A stretch of DNA of 64,000 nucleotides from Roseicyclus persicicus. Lineage in GTDB: Bacteria; Pseudomonadota; Alphaproteobacteria; Rhodobacterales; Rhodobacteraceae. The stretch is taken from NCBI RefSeq assembly GCF_012395815.1, contig NZ_JAAZQQ010000001.1:868001-932000 (forward strand), read 5' to 3'. The notes under the pieces were generated by a model. It did no database searches, had not been told where the DNA came from, and worked only from the letters and a program-made list of their open reading frames with translations. The position numbers and the translations under genes were made by a program. This document shows positions 26,955 to 37,197 of the stretch, in pieces (position 1 is the stretch's first letter; each line of letters starts with the position of its first letter).

Positions 26955-27548
26955 ATGACCGGAGACAGCCCGCGGACCGAGACCCCGCCGGACCGCCGCG
27001 AGACGCTGATCGAGGCGGCGGCCGCGCTGATCGCCGAGCGCGGGATCGCCGCAGTGCGGACCCGCGACGTGACCGCGCGGGCGGGCGTGGGGGTGGGGCT
27101 TCTGAACCACTATTTCACCTGGTCCGAGCTGCGGGCGGCGGCGCTGGAGCGGGTGCTGGAGGCGGCCGAGGGGGCGGTGCTGGGGCAGGCGGCGGGCGAC
27201 CCGCCGGCCCGGCGCGACGCGGTGCTGCGCGCGGCCTTCGACCCGGGCCACGAGGCGCTGCTGCAGGTCTGGATCGAGGCCGAGGACCTGGCCCGCGGCG
27301 ACCCGGCGCTGGCCGACGTGCTGGCCCGCGCGATGGCAGAACTGCGGGCGGGGCTGGCGGCGCTGATCGCCGAGGGGGTGGCGCGTGGCGACTGGGCCTG
27401 CCCCGACCCCGAGGGCGCAGCGCTGCGGCTGATCGCGCTGCATGACGGGCTGGTGGGCTTCCTGCTGACCGGGGTGCCGCCGCTTGACCGGGGCGCGGCG
27501 ACGGCGCATCTGGCGCGCGCCTTCGCGCTGGAGTGCCCGGGCGGCTGA
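26955..27548 (+). CDS. TetR-family regulator of the DUF418 gene
   Basis: Predicted 197 residues. N-terminal TetR helix-turn-helix at about 15-60 ([41 protein letters not shown]) and a helical ligand domain behind it. AAGGAGG lies seven bases before the ATG at 26955, which fixes the start. Divergent from the DUF418 gene, with two copies of a 16-bp palindrome between them. By analogy with TetR systems it should repress itself and DUF418 until a ligand binds. The ligand is unknown. murD follows 68 bases downstream on the same strand and could receive read-through. Confidence 0.87.
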   Translation: MTGDSPRTETPPDRRETLIEAAAALIAERGIAAVRTRDVTARAGVGVGLLNHYFTWSELRAAALERVLEAAEGAVLGQAAGDPPARRDAVLRAAFDPGHEALLQVWIEAEDLARGDPALADVLARAMAELRAGLAALIAEGVARGDWACPDPEGAALRLIALHDGLVGFLLTGVPPLDRGAATAHLARAFALECPGG

Positions 27549-27616
27549 CTTGCGACTGGCGAGGGCCGCGCGGCCGGGCTAAGGCTGGCGGTGGACCACG
27601 GAAATTGGGGGGCGCG

Positions 27617-29014
27617 ATGATCCCGGTACAGGGGTTCGACGGACGGAAGGTGATGGTGCTGGGCCTCGGGCGGTCGGGGCTTGCCACGGCGCGGGCGCTG
27701 CGGGCCGGCGGGGCCGAGGCGCTGTGCTGGGACGACGGCGCGGCCGGGCGTGCGGCGGCCGAGGCCGAGGGCTTCGCGCTGCACGACCCGATGGCGCCCG
27801 GCGCCTTCGACGCGGTGGCGGCGCTGATCACCTCGCCCGGCATCCCGCATCTCTACCCGGCGCCGCACCGCGCCATCGCGGCGGCCTGGGCCGCCGGCGT
27901 GCCGGTGGACAACGATGTCGGGCTGTTCTTCCGCTCGCTCGGGCTGGCGGGCTGGGACGGGCTGGACGAGCCGCCCCGGGTGGTCGCCGTCACCGGCTCG
28001 AACGGCAAGTCGACCACTTCGGCGCTGATCGCGCATATCCTGCGCACGGCGGGCCGGTCGGTGCAGCTGGCCGGCAACATCGGGCGCGGCGTGCTCGACA
28101 TCGACCCGCCCGAGAGCGGCGGGGTGGTGGTGCTGGAGCTGAGTTCCTACCAGATCGAGCTGGCGCGCGCCCTGACGCCCGACATCGCGGTGTTCACCAA
28201 CCTCTCGCCCGATCATCTCGACCGGCACGGCGGCATGGGCGGCTATTTCGCGGCAAAGCGGCGCCTGTTTTCCGAAGGCGGGCCGGACCGCGCGGTGGTC
28301 GGAGTCGACGAGATCGAGGGCCAATACATGGCCAACCAGCTGGCCGAGGGGCCGGGCGACGCCCGCGTGATCCGGGTGTCGGCGCGCAAGCTGGAGGGGC
28401 CGGGTTGGGACCTGGTCACGCGCAAGGGCTGGCTGGCCGAGATGCGCAAGGCCAAGCAGGTCGCCGCGATCGACCTGCGCGCGGTGCGCGGCCTGCCGGG
28501 CGCCCACAACCACCAGAACGCCGCCTGCGCCTATGGCGCGTGCCGGGCGCTGGGGCTGGCACCGAAGGAGATCGAGGCCGCCTTCCACAGCTTCGAGGGG
28601 CTGCCGCACCGCAGCCAGCGCGTGGCCGAGATCGGCGGCGTGTCCTACGTCAACGACAGCAAGGCCACCAACGTCGATGCCGCGGTCAAGGCGCTGGGGG
28701 CCTTCACCCGCATCCGCTGGATCTGCGGCGGGCTGGAGAAGGAGGGCGGGCTGGCCGCGCTGGCGCCCGCGGCGGGCGAGGTGGTGAAGGCCTATGTCAT
28801 CGGGCGCGAGGCCGCGGCCTTCGCGCTGAAGCTGGGCGCGATCCCGCACGAGATCTGCGGCGACATGGCGACCGCGGTGGCCCGCGCGGCGGCCGAGGCG
28901 CAGCCGGGCGACACCGTTCTGCTGGCGCCCGCCGCGGCCAGCTTCGACCAGTACGACAGCTTCGAGCACCGCGGCCGCGACTTCATGGAACAGGTGGGCA
29001 AGCTTCGCGGCTGA
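27617..29014 (+). CDS. murD: UDP-MurNAc-L-alanine:D-glutamate ligase MurD
   Basis: Predicted 465 residues. It adds D-glutamate to UDP-MurNAc-L-Ala with ATP. Features: N-terminal [20 protein letters not shown] loop GSNGKST at about 126-132, [41 protein letters not shown] and [27 protein letters not shown] lies just before the ATG at 27617. It resumes the dcw order after the DUF418/TetR insertion, so it must rely on read-through from tetR or on its own promoter. A glyoxalase-like gene follows after 49 bases. Confidence 0.95.
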   Translation: MIPVQGFDGRKVMVLGLGRSGLATARALRAGGAEALCWDDGAAGRAAAEAEGFALHDPMAPGAFDAVAALITSPGIPHLYPAPHRAIAAAWAAGVPVDNDVGLFFRSLGLAGWDGLDEPPRVVAVTGSNGKSTTSALIAHILRTAGRSVQLAGNIGRGVLDIDPPESGGVVVLELSSYQIELARALTPDIAVFTNLSPDHLDRHGGMGGYFAAKRRLFSEGGPDRAVVGVDEIEGQYMANQLAEGPGDARVIRVSARKLEGPGWDLVTRKGWLAEMRKAKQVAAIDLRAVRGLPGAHNHQNAACAYGACRALGLAPKEIEAAFHSFEGLPHRSQRVAEIGGVSYVNDSKATNVDAAVKALGAFTRIRWICGGLEKEGGLAALAPAAGEVVKAYVIGREAAAFALKLGAIPHEICGDMATAVARAAAEAQPGDTVLLAPAAASFDQYDSFEHRGRDFMEQVGKLRG

Positions 29015-29063
29015 TCCCGTGCTATGCTGCGGGTATCCGCAGCGGAAGAAGGCAGCACTGGCC

Positions 29064-29444
29064 ATGGCCAGGGTTCTGGGACTGGGCGGGGTGTTCTTCA
29101 CCTGCGCCGACAGCGCGGCGACGACGGCGTGGTATGCCCGCGTGCTGGGCATGGCGCCCGACGCCGACGGCGGCCTCGCCTTCCTGCACGGCGACAGCGC
29201 GGCGGCCTTTCCGCAGGGCGCGCGGACGGTCTTTGCGCCCTTTCCCGACGCGGGCTACTTCGCGCCCTCGACCGCGCCTTTCATGCTGAACCTCATCGTC
29301 GACGACCTCGACGCCGTGCTCGCCCGCGCCCGGGCCGAGGGCGTCGAGGAGGTGCAGCCGCGCGAGGATCACCCCTACGGCCGCTTCGGCTGGATCATGG
29401 ATCCCGACGGCCGCAAGCTGGAGCTGTGGCAGCCGGCGGGGTGA
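29064..29444 (+). CDS. VOC/glyoxalase-like protein
   Basis: Predicted 126 residues of the vicinal-oxygen-chelate fold, usual size: FFTCADSAATTAWYARVLGM at the start and YGRFGWIMDPDGRKLELWQP at the end, the latter holding a typical metal-ligand Glu. Members range from glyoxalase I to antibiotic-binding proteins; the substrate cannot be told. It sits between murD and ftsW, an unusual place. The start at 29064 begins at the conserved strand; the ORF could extend to 29019 but that adds only non-conserved sequence. Confidence 0.8.
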   Translation: MARVLGLGGVFFTCADSAATTAWYARVLGMAPDADGGLAFLHGDSAAAFPQGARTVFAPFPDAGYFAPSTAPFMLNLIVDDLDAVLARARAEGVEEVQPREDHPYGRFGWIMDPDGRKLELWQPAG

Positions 29445-29566
29445 CGCAAATAGGTCACGGTCAAGCAAAGGCTGGCCCCGCGCCCCGTTTCGCGGTAGGC
29501 TGACTCGCGAGACCCGGAAAACGGGCGCATCGAGGCAGAGCAAGGCAAGACGGGCGGGCATTCCCC

Positions 29567-30733
29567 ATGACGGAAATCGCGCATGGCACGGTCATCGTGC
29601 AATCCGGCGAAGCCGTTCTTCCACGCTGGTGGCGGACGGTGGACCGGGTCACGATCTTCTGCGTGCTGACCCTGTTCGCGATCGGCATCCTGCTGGGCTT
29701 TGCGGCCTCGCCGCCGCTGGCCGAGCGGAACGGGCACGACCCGTTCTACTATGTCATCCGGCAGGCGGCCTTCGGCGGCATGGCGCTGTCGGTGATGCTG
29801 TTCGTGTCGATGATCGGCCCCGTCACGATCCGCCGCCTGGGCGTGATCGGCTTCTTCTGCGCGATGACGGCGCTGGCGCTGCTGCCGGCCTTCGGCACCG
29901 ATTTCGGGCAGGGCGCGACGCGGTGGTATTCGCTCGGCTTCGCGTCGCTGCAGCCGTCCGAGTTCCTCAAGCCGATGTTCGTCGTCTTCACCGCCTGGAT
30001 GATCGCCGCCAGCCAGGAGATCGGCGGCCCGCCCGGCAAGACCGTGTCGCTGGTGGTGATGATGACCATCGTGGGCTTCCTGGTGATGCAGCCCGATTTC
30101 GGGCAGGCGGCGCTGGTGATCTTCGCCTGGTCGGTGATCTATTTCGTGGCCGGCGCGCCGATGCTGATCCTGTTCGCCGTGATGGGGGCCGTCGCGCTGG
30201 GCGGTGTCGTCGCCTACAGCAACTCCGAGCACGTGGCGCGCCGCATCGACGGCTTCCTGTCGAACGAGATCGACCCGCACACCCAGATCGGCTACGCCAC
30301 CGACGCGATCCGCAACGGCGGGCTGTTCGGCGCCGGGCTGGGCGAGGGCACCGTGCGCTGGACGCTGCCCGACGCGCACACCGACTTCATCATCGCGGTC
30401 GCGGCCGAGGAATACGGCGTGGTGCTGGTGTTCCTGATCATCGCGCTCTTCGCCACCATCACGCTGCGCGCCTTCTTCCGCCTGATGCGCGAGCGCGACC
30501 CGTTCATCCGGCTGGCGGGCACGGGCATCGCCTGCCTGCTGGCGCTGCAGGCCTTCATCAACCTCGGCGTCGCGGTGCGGCTCCTGCCGGCCAAGGGCAT
30601 GACGCTGCCCTTCGTCAGCTACGGCGGCTCGTCGCTGATCGCCACGGGCATCGCGGTGGGGATGCTGCTCGCCTTCACCCGGTCGCGTCCGCAGGGCGAG
30701 ATCGGCGACATCCTCCTCAGCCGGCATCGCTAG
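29567..30733 (+). CDS. ftsW: septal peptidoglycan polymerase FtsW
   Basis: Predicted 388 residues, SEDS family, about ten membrane helices. It polymerises septal glycan strands from lipid II together with FtsI. Visible: [46 protein letters not shown] (SEDS signature), LLQPDFGQA-like '[12 protein letters not shown]' with the catalytic Asp, [16 protein letters not shown], and the C-terminal [22 protein letters not shown]. The N-terminal cytoplasmic tail is about 25 residues. A 122-base gap precedes it. murG follows after four bases. Confidence 0.95.
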   Translation: MTEIAHGTVIVQSGEAVLPRWWRTVDRVTIFCVLTLFAIGILLGFAASPPLAERNGHDPFYYVIRQAAFGGMALSVMLFVSMIGPVTIRRLGVIGFFCAMTALALLPAFGTDFGQGATRWYSLGFASLQPSEFLKPMFVVFTAWMIAASQEIGGPPGKTVSLVVMMTIVGFLVMQPDFGQAALVIFAWSVIYFVAGAPMLILFAVMGAVALGGVVAYSNSEHVARRIDGFLSNEIDPHTQIGYATDAIRNGGLFGAGLGEGTVRWTLPDAHTDFIIAVAAEEYGVVLVFLIIALFATITLRAFFRLMRERDPFIRLAGTGIACLLALQAFINLGVAVRLLPAKGMTLPFVSYGGSSLIATGIAVGMLLAFTRSRPQGEIGDILLSRHR

Positions 30734-30737
30734 CGCC

Positions 30738-31841
30738 ATGACCCCCGCCAACCCTCATCTCATCATCGCGGCCGGCGGCACCGGGGGGCACATGTTCCCC
30801 GCCCAGGCACTGTCCGAGGTGATGCTGCGCCGGGGCTGGCAGGTGACGCTGTCGACCGACGCCCGCGGCGCGCGCTATACCGAGGGCTTCAGCCACGCGG
30901 TCGAGGTGCGGCAGGTGCCCTCGGCCACCTTCGCCCGCGGGGGCGTGCTGGCCAAGCTGCTGGCGCCGTTCCGCATCGCCGGCGGCATCCTGCGCGCGAC
31001 GCTCAGGATGTGGCGGGAAAAGCCCGACGTGGTGGTGGGCTTCGGCGGCTACCCGGCGATCCCCGCCATGGCGGCGGCCTGGCTGACGCGGACGCCCGCG
31101 ATGATCCATGAACAGAACGGCGTGCTCGGCCGGGTGAACCGGGTCTTTTCCCGGCGCGTCGACGTGGTCGCCTGCGGCAGCTGGCCCACCGCGCTGCCCG
31201 CGGGCGTCGAGGCCGTGCACACCGGCAACCCGGTGCGCGGCGCGGTGCTGGAGCGCGCGGGCGCGCCCTACATGCCGCCCGGCGACTGGCCGATGAGCCT
31301 GCTGGTGTTCGGCGGCAGCCAGGGCGCGCGCATCCTGTCCGACACCGTGCCCGAGGCCATCGCCCGCCTGCCCGAGGCGCTGCGCGGCAACCTGCGCGTC
31401 GCCCAGCAGGCCCGCCCCGAGGACCTGCAGCGCGTGACCGACGCCTACGCGCAGATCGGCGTCCGCGCCGAGGTCGAGCCCTTCTTCCGCGACATCCCCC
31501 GCCGCCTGTCCGAGGCGCAGCTGGTCATCAGCCGCGCCGGCGCCTCGTCGGTCGCCGACATCGCCGTGATCGGGCGGCCCGCCATCCTGATCCCCTACGC
31601 CGTGGCCGCCGGCGACCACCAGACCGCCAATGCCCGCGGCCTGTCCGAGGCCGGCGCCGCCCTTGTCCTCCCCGAATCCCGCCTCTCGCCCGAGACGCTG
31701 GCCGGGGCCATCCAGTCCATTCTCACCGACCCCGCCACCGCCGACCGCATGGCGCAGGCAGCCCTGTCCGCCGGCGTCCCAGACGCCGCCGACCGGCTGG
31801 CCGCGCTGGTCGAGGAGCTGGCCCGGAAAGGAGCCGCATGA
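30738..31841 (+). CDS. murG: lipid II synthase MurG (GlcNAc transferase)
   Basis: Predicted 367 residues. It transfers GlcNAc from UDP-GlcNAc to lipid I on the inner face of the membrane. Family signs: [19 protein letters not shown] at the start, [43 protein letters not shown], and [35 protein letters not shown]. Its stop overlaps the murC start by four bases (ATGA at 31838). Confidence 0.96.
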   Translation: MTPANPHLIIAAGGTGGHMFPAQALSEVMLRRGWQVTLSTDARGARYTEGFSHAVEVRQVPSATFARGGVLAKLLAPFRIAGGILRATLRMWREKPDVVVGFGGYPAIPAMAAAWLTRTPAMIHEQNGVLGRVNRVFSRRVDVVACGSWPTALPAGVEAVHTGNPVRGAVLERAGAPYMPPGDWPMSLLVFGGSQGARILSDTVPEAIARLPEALRGNLRVAQQARPEDLQRVTDAYAQIGVRAEVEPFFRDIPRRLSEAQLVISRAGASSVADIAVIGRPAILIPYAVAAGDHQTANARGLSEAGAALVLPESRLSPETLAGAIQSILTDPATADRMAQAALSAGVPDAADRLAALVEELARKGAA

Positions 31842-33262
31842 ACGCCGCCGTCACCAAACTCCCGACCCAGCTCGGCCCGATCCATTTCGTCGGCATCGGC
31901 GGGATCGGCATGTCGGGCATCGCCGAGGTGCTCCTGAACCACGGCTACGAGGTGCAGGGCTCGGACCTGAAGCCGTCCAAGATCACCGAGCGGCTGGCCG
32001 GCCTCGGCGCGCGCATCTTCATCGGGCAGAAGGCCGATAACCTGGACGGCGCCGCGGTCGTGGTGATCTCCAGCGCGATCAAGCCCGGCAATCCCGAGCT
32101 CGACACCGCCCGCGCCCGGGGCCTTCCGGTCGTGCGCCGCGCCGAGATGCTGGCCGAACTGATGCGGCTGCGCTCGAACATCGCCATCGCGGGCACCCAC
32201 GGCAAGACGACCACGACCACGCTGGTCGCCACGCTGCTGGATGCGGGCGGGGTGGACCCGACCGTCATCAACGGCGGCGTGATCCACGCCTACGGATCCA
32301 ACGCGCGGGTGGGGCAGGGCGACTGGATGGTGGTCGAGGCCGACGAGAGCGACGGGACCTTCAACCGCCTGCCGGCGACCATCGCCATCGTCACCAACAT
32401 CGACCCCGAGCACATGGAGCACTGGGGCACGATCGAGAACCTGCGCAAGGGCTTCCTCGATTTCGTGTCGAACATCCCGTTCTACGGCCTCGCGGTCTGC
32501 TGCACCGACCACCCCGAGGTGCAGGCGCTGGTGGGCAAGATCACCGATCGCCGCGTCGTGACCTTCGGCTTCAACGCGCAGGCCGACGTGCGGGCGGTGA
32601 ACCTGACCTACAAGGGCGGCGTCGCGCATTTCGACATCGCCCTGCAGGCCGAGGGGCAGGTGATCGAGGGCTGCACCCTGCCGATGCCGGGCGACCACAA
32701 CGTGTCGAACGCGCTGGCCGCGGTCGCCGTCGCCCGCCACCTCGGCATGAAGGCGGCCGAGATCCGCGGGGCGCTGGCCGGCTTCAAGGGCGTCAACCGC
32801 CGCTTCACCAAGGTGGGCGAGGTCGGCGGCATCACCGTCATCGACGACTACGGCCACCACCCGGTGGAAATCGCCGCCGTGCTCAAGGCCGCCCGGCAGG
32901 CCAGCGAGGGCCGCGTGATCGCCGTGCACCAGCCGCACCGCTACACGCGTCTGTCGAGCCTCTTCGAGGATTTCTGCACCTGCTTCAACAATGCCGACGT
33001 GGTCGGCATCGCCGAGGTCTATTCCGCCGGCGAGGACCCGATCCCGGGCGCCAGCCGCGACGACCTGGTCGCCGGGCTGGTCCGCCACGGCCACCGCCAC
33101 GCCCGCGCGGTGATGTCCGAGGATGACCTCGAACGCCTGGTCCGCGAACAGGCGCGGCCGGGCGACATGGTGGTCTGCCTCGGGGCCGGCACGATTTCCA
33201 CCTGGGCGCACGGGCTGCCCGAACGGCTGAAGGATCTGGACAGGCGCGCCGCCTCGGGGTGA
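31838..33262 (+). CDS. murC: UDP-MurNAc:L-alanine ligase MurC
   Basis: Predicted 474 residues. It adds L-alanine to UDP-MurNAc with ATP, the first peptide step. Features: [19 protein letters not shown]-terminal Rossmann part, ATP loop GTHGKTT at about 119-125, [22 protein letters not shown]-like segment, [10 protein letters not shown] and [16 protein letters not shown]. It overlaps murG by four bases. Three short membrane-protein genes follow before murB. Confidence 0.96.
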   Translation: MNAAVTKLPTQLGPIHFVGIGGIGMSGIAEVLLNHGYEVQGSDLKPSKITERLAGLGARIFIGQKADNLDGAAVVVISSAIKPGNPELDTARARGLPVVRRAEMLAELMRLRSNIAIAGTHGKTTTTTLVATLLDAGGVDPTVINGGVIHAYGSNARVGQGDWMVVEADESDGTFNRLPATIAIVTNIDPEHMEHWGTIENLRKGFLDFVSNIPFYGLAVCCTDHPEVQALVGKITDRRVVTFGFNAQADVRAVNLTYKGGVAHFDIALQAEGQVIEGCTLPMPGDHNVSNALAAVAVARHLGMKAAEIRGALAGFKGVNRRFTKVGEVGGITVIDDYGHHPVEIAAVLKAARQASEGRVIAVHQPHRYTRLSSLFEDFCTCFNNADVVGIAEVYSAGEDPIPGASRDDLVAGLVRHGHRHARAVMSEDDLERLVREQARPGDMVVCLGAGTISTWAHGLPERLKDLDRRAASG

Positions 33263-33292
33263 GATCGCGCGCAGGGGAGAAGGGAAGGGCAC

Positions 33293-33544
33293 ATGCCGCT
33301 GTCGCTGACGCTCGCGTCGCTCTGGGTGGTCGCCGCCGCCGCCGTGGCGATGCTGCCGATGCGCTGGCAGTGGGGGCCGGGCCTGTTGCTCCTGATCCTT
33401 GCCGGGCCGCTCCTCGTGCTGATCGGGCGCGAGGTCGGCTGGCCCTGGGTCGCGGCCGTGCTCCTCGCGATCCTGTCGATGTTCCGCCGGCCGCTTTTCG
33501 GCCTTGCCCGCCACCTTCACCGCCGCCTCACGGGGAGTGCCTGA
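33293..33544 (+). CDS. DUF2484 small membrane protein, copy 1
   Basis: Predicted 83 residues with two or three hydrophobic helices and a basic tail (FRRPLFGLARHLHRRLTG). The start LSLTLASLWVVAAAAVAMLPMRWQWGPGLLLLI matches DUF2484, a family I know only from Rhodobacterales, always near murB/murC. No known function. GGGAAGGGCAC precedes the ATG. The next gene, two bases after its stop, is a paralog of it. Confidence 0.78.
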   Translation: MPLSLTLASLWVVAAAAVAMLPMRWQWGPGLLLLILAGPLLVLIGREVGWPWVAAVLLAILSMFRRPLFGLARHLHRRLTGSA

Positions 33545-33545
33545 C

Positions 33546-33818
33546 ATGCCTGTCGCCCTCACGCTGGTCTGCCTCTGGATCGTCTGCGCCGGTGTCGCGG
33601 GGTTGTCGCCCAGCCGCTACCACTGGCCGGCCGCCTGGGTGCTGATCGCCACCGGCATCCCGCTCTTGGGTCTGCTGACCTTCACCATGGGGCCGGTCTG
33701 GGGGCTGATCGGGCTGGCGGCGGGGGTGTCGATCCTGCGCTGGCCGATCCTCAAGGCGGGCCAGCGGCTGGCCGGCCTCCTCGCCCCGCCGCAGGAGCGC
33801 GAACACCCCGGCGAGTGA
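33546..33818 (+). CDS. DUF2484 small membrane protein, copy 2
   Basis: Predicted 90 residues, paralog of the gene just upstream: both begin with a VxLTLxxLWxV-type helix, have P-x-R-x-x-W before the second helix and end in a basic/polar tail. Here the helices are about 4-20, 29-46 and 50-66. The ATG at 33546 comes two bases after the previous stop, and GGGGAGTGC in the end of that gene supplies the ribosome site. Function unknown; position between murC and murB suggests an envelope role. Confidence 0.78.
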   Translation: MPVALTLVCLWIVCAGVAGLSPSRYHWPAAWVLIATGIPLLGLLTFTMGPVWGLIGLAAGVSILRWPILKAGQRLAGLLAPPQEREHPGE

Positions 33819-33875
33819 CCGCCCCCCTGTTCGGGGTGTTGTCCCGCCTGTCGCCGCCGTGCCAGCCTGCCCGTC

Positions 33876-34277
33876 ATGGAAGGTCTCGTCGCCCTCGTCC
33901 TCCTCTATGCCGTCCTGACCGGCGTGCACCGGCTGTTCCGGGTCTGGGCTGGCCGCACCGGCCCCGAGGCGCCGGGGGCGGTGGCGATCCTGCTGACCAT
34001 CGCCCTCATCTTCCTGCCCCTCGTGCTCTTTGCGCCGCAGCCGGTCCGCGTGGCCCCGGACAGCGGCGTCGCGGGGGTGGTCGGGTCGGCCATCGGCGGC
34101 GGCATCGGGCGCGCCTTCTCCGGGTTCGTCATGCTGGTCGGCCTCTGCCTCGCGGTGCTGTTCGGCGGGGCGATGGCCTGGGGCATCCGGTCGGGCACCC
34201 GGCCGACGCAGGCGCCGCCCGCCCTGCCGCAGGCGCGCCGCCCGCCGCCGCTGGACAGCGATCCGCCCGCGCGCTAG
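33876..34277 (+). CDS. small membrane protein of unknown function
   Basis: Predicted 133 residues with three hydrophobic segments (about 3-20, 35-54, 82-104) and a proline-rich, probably cytoplasmic tail ([21 protein letters not shown]). No family recognised. It lies between the DUF2484 pair and murB; its end is 11 bases before the murB start. Open frame, codon use and spacing support a real gene, but there is no motif to name it. Confidence 0.6.
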   Translation: MEGLVALVLLYAVLTGVHRLFRVWAGRTGPEAPGAVAILLTIALIFLPLVLFAPQPVRVAPDSGVAGVVGSAIGGGIGRAFSGFVMLVGLCLAVLFGGAMAWGIRSGTRPTQAPPALPQARRPPPLDSDPPAR

Positions 34278-34288
34278 CACCGGGCGCC

Positions 34289-35221
34289 ATGAGCCTGCCC
34301 CCCGACATCCCCCTGCGCGGCCGCCTGACCGCCGACCGGCCGCTGGCCGACCTGACCTGGCTGCGCGTGGGCGGCCCGGCCGACTGGCTGGTGCAGCCCG
34401 CCGATGCGGAGGACCTCGCCGGTTTCCTCGCCGCGCTCGACCCGGATGTGCCGGTGTTCCCGATGGGCGTGGGGTCGAACCTGATCGTGCGCGATGGCGG
34501 CATCGCGGGCGTCGTCATCCGCCTCGGGCGCGGGTTCAACGCCATCACGGTCGCGGGCGACCACGTCACCGCCGGCGCCGCCGCGCTCGACGCCCATGTG
34601 GCGATCAGGGCCGCCGAGGCGGGGCGCGACCTGACCTTCCTGCGCACCATCCCCGGCTCCATCGGCGGAGCCCTGCGCATGAACGCGGGCTGCTACGGGT
34701 CCTATGTTGCCGACCATTTCGTCTCGGCCCGCGCCGTATTGCGCGACGGGCGGCAGGTGACGCTCGGGGCCGGCGACATCGCCTTTGCGTACCGCCAGAC
34801 CGACCTGCCCGAGGGCGCGGTGGTGACCGAGGTGACGCTGCGCGCGGAACCCGGCGACCCCGACGCGCTCGCCGCCCGCCTGGCCGAGCAGCTGGCGAAA
34901 CGCGACGCGACCCAGCCTACCAAGGACCGCAGCGCCGGATCGACCTTCCGCAACCCCGCCGGGTTTTCGTCCACGGGCCGGGCCGACGACACCCACGAGC
35001 TGAAGGCGTGGAAGGTGATCGACGACGCCGGGATGCGCGGCGCGCGGCGGGGCGGGGCGCAGATGTCGCAGATGCACTCGAACTTCCTCATCAACGCGGG
35101 CGGGGCCACCGCCGCCGATCTGGAGGGCCTCGGCGAGGAGGTCCGAAAAAGGGTTTTCGAGACGCAGGGAATAGAGCTACAATGGGAAATCATGCGCGTC
35201 GGGCGACCGGCGCGCGACTGA
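34289..35221 (+). CDS. murB: UDP-N-acetylenolpyruvoylglucosamine reductase MurB
   Basis: Predicted 310 residues, type II-like length. It reduces UDP-GlcNAc-enolpyruvate to UDP-MurNAc with NADPH and FAD. Visible: [16 protein letters not shown]-binding [44 protein letters not shown] with the proton-donor Ser, and [29 protein letters not shown]. The ATG at 34289 begins the conserved protein; the much longer open frame from 33815 overlaps upstream genes and is not real. Followed by ddl after 84 bases. Confidence 0.94.
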   Translation: MSLPPDIPLRGRLTADRPLADLTWLRVGGPADWLVQPADAEDLAGFLAALDPDVPVFPMGVGSNLIVRDGGIAGVVIRLGRGFNAITVAGDHVTAGAAALDAHVAIRAAEAGRDLTFLRTIPGSIGGALRMNAGCYGSYVADHFVSARAVLRDGRQVTLGAGDIAFAYRQTDLPEGAVVTEVTLRAEPGDPDALAARLAEQLAKRDATQPTKDRSAGSTFRNPAGFSSTGRADDTHELKAWKVIDDAGMRGARRGGAQMSQMHSNFLINAGGATAADLEGLGEEVRKRVFETQGIELQWEIMRVGRPARD

Positions 35222-35305
35222 CCCGGATCAACCGGGCGGGCAACACCGGGGACAACGCTCCCCGGCAGCTGACCGGGCAAAAGAACCCGGCGGATTGAGG
35301 CACAG

Positions 35306-36241
35306 GTGGCGGGATCGAGCGGAACATCCCCCCGTGTCGCGGTATTGATGGGCGGCCCCTCGGCGGAGCGCGAGGTGTCGCTGTCGTCGGGCCGTGGCTG
35401 CGCTGAGGCGCTCCGGGGCGAAGGCTACGAGGTGGTCGAGGTCGATTGCGGCCCCGACCTGCCCGCGCGGCTGGCCGACCTGCACCCCGATGTCTGCTTC
35501 AACGCGCTGCACGGCCGCTGGGGCGAGGACGGCTGCGTGCAGGGCCTGCTCGAATGGCTGCGCATCCCCTACACCCATTCCGGCGTGCTGGCCTCGGCGC
35601 TCGCCATGGACAAGACCCGCACCAAGGACACCTACCGCGCCCACGGTCTGCCCGTGGCCGAAAGCGTCATCGTGACCAGGGCCGAGGCGATGGCGGCCCA
35701 TGTCATGGCGCCGCCCTACGTGGTGAAGCCCAACGCCGAGGGCTCGTCCGTCGGGGTCTACCTGGTGGCCGAGGGCGCCAACGCGCCGCCGCGCCTGTCC
35801 GACGCGATGCCGGCGACCGTGATGGTCGAACGCTACGTCGCGGGCCGCGAACTGACCTGTTCGGTGATGGGCGCGGGGCCGCAGGACCGCGGCGCGCTGA
35901 CCGTGACCGACATCCTGACCGACGGCTGGTACGACTACGACGCGAAATACAAGCCCGGCGGATCCCGCCACGTGGTGCCGGCCGAGCTGCCGAAGCAGAT
36001 CTTCGACGCCTGCATGGACATGGCCGCGACCGCGCACCGCGCGCTTGGCTGCCGGGGCGTCAGCCGCACCGATTTCCGCTGGGACGAGGGGCGCGGCCTC
36101 GACGGGCTGATCCTGCTGGAGACCAACACCCAGCCCGGCATGACGCCCACCTCGCTGACGCCCGAACAGGCCGCGGTCTGCGGCATCCCGTTCGGCGCGC
36201 TCTGCCGCTGGCTGGTGGAGGACGCGTCATGCGACCGCTGA
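35306..36241 (+). CDS. ddl: D-alanine:D-alanine ligase
   Basis: Predicted 311 residues with a GTG start at 35306, ATP-grasp enzyme joining two D-Ala for MurF. Features: [47 protein letters not shown], the ATP-binding [13 protein letters not shown], and the catalytic/metal region [20 protein letters not shown]. Typical DdlB length. The final 13 bases overlap the ftsQ start, so the two are coupled. Confidence 0.94.
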   Translation: MAGSSGTSPRVAVLMGGPSAEREVSLSSGRGCAEALRGEGYEVVEVDCGPDLPARLADLHPDVCFNALHGRWGEDGCVQGLLEWLRIPYTHSGVLASALAMDKTRTKDTYRAHGLPVAESVIVTRAEAMAAHVMAPPYVVKPNAEGSSVGVYLVAEGANAPPRLSDAMPATVMVERYVAGRELTCSVMGAGPQDRGALTVTDILTDGWYDYDAKYKPGGSRHVVPAELPKQIFDACMDMAATAHRALGCRGVSRTDFRWDEGRGLDGLILLETNTQPGMTPTSLTPEQAAVCGIPFGALCRWLVEDASCDR

Positions 36242-37197
36242 TCGCCCGCCGCGACACGCCGCCCCTGACCGCGCGCCGCGGGCCCGTGGCGCCGCCGCCC
36301 GCGCCGCCCCCGGTGGCCGAGCCCGTGCACCGCGACCCCGCGCCCTCGATCTGGTCCTACCGCGTGCAGCGGCTGTGGCTGACGCCGCTGTTCCGCCGGG
36401 TGCTGCGGGTCGGCGTGCCCAGCTTCGCGCTGGTCTTCGGCACCGGGCTCTACTTCTCGGACGAGGGCCACCGCACCGCCATCCTCGACGGGCTGCAGGA
36501 GATCCGCCGCGAGATCGAGGCCCGCCCCGAGTTCCGCGTCAACGTGCTGGGCATCGACGGCGCCAGCGACCGCCTGACCGCCGAGATCCGCGGCGCGCTG
36601 GCGCTCGACCTGCCGGTGTCGTCCTTCGACCTCGACCTCGAGGCGCTGCGCCAGCGGGTCGAGGCGCTGCCCGCCGTCGCCCGCGCCGACCTGCGCATCC
36701 AGTCGGGCGGCTACCTCGCCGTGCGCGTGACCGAGCGGGTGCCGGCGCTGATCTGGCAGACCCGCGAGGGCATCGTGCTGATCGACCGCGAGGGGCATTT
36801 CGTCGACGCGCTGGGCGACCGCCAGCTCGAGGCGCCGCTGCCCATGGTGGCGGGCGAGGGCGCCGACCGCGTGGTCGACGAGGCGCTGGCGCTGCACGCC
36901 GCCGCCGCGCCGCTGGGCGACCGGCTGCGCGGTTTCGTGCGCATGGGCGAGCGGCGCTGGGATGTCGTGCTGACCGACGACCGCCGCATCCTGCTGCCCG
37001 AGCGCGGCGCGGTGCAGGCGCTGGACCGGGCGCTGGCGCTGCAGGATGCGACCGACATTCTCGGCCGGGACGTGCTCAGACTCGACCTGCGCAACCCCGA
37101 CCGTCTGACCGTGCAACTCACCCCCGCCGCGATCGAGGAGCTGCGCCGGCTCCGCGCGCTGGAACGGGACACCCTGACCGGAGGCACCAGCGGATGA
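36229..37197 (+). CDS. ftsQ: cell division protein FtsQ
   Basis: Predicted 322 residues. A proline-rich cytoplasmic N-terminus ([14 protein letters not shown]), one membrane helix at about 65-82, then a periplasmic POTRA domain ([23 protein letters not shown]) and the FtsQ beta domain ([44 protein letters not shown]). FtsQ links early and late divisome proteins through FtsB/FtsL. The ATG at 36229 lies inside ddl in another frame. The stop overlaps the ftsA start by four bases. Confidence 0.9.
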   Translation: MRPLIARRDTPPLTARRGPVAPPPAPPPVAEPVHRDPAPSIWSYRVQRLWLTPLFRRVLRVGVPSFALVFGTGLYFSDEGHRTAILDGLQEIRREIEARPEFRVNVLGIDGASDRLTAEIRGALALDLPVSSFDLDLEALRQRVEALPAVARADLRIQSGGYLAVRVTERVPALIWQTREGIVLIDREGHFVDALGDRQLEAPLPMVAGEGADRVVDEALALHAAAAPLGDRLRGFVRMGERRWDVVLTDDRRILLPERGAVQALDRALALQDATDILGRDVLRLDLRNPDRLTVQLTPAAIEELRRLRALERDTLTGGTSG

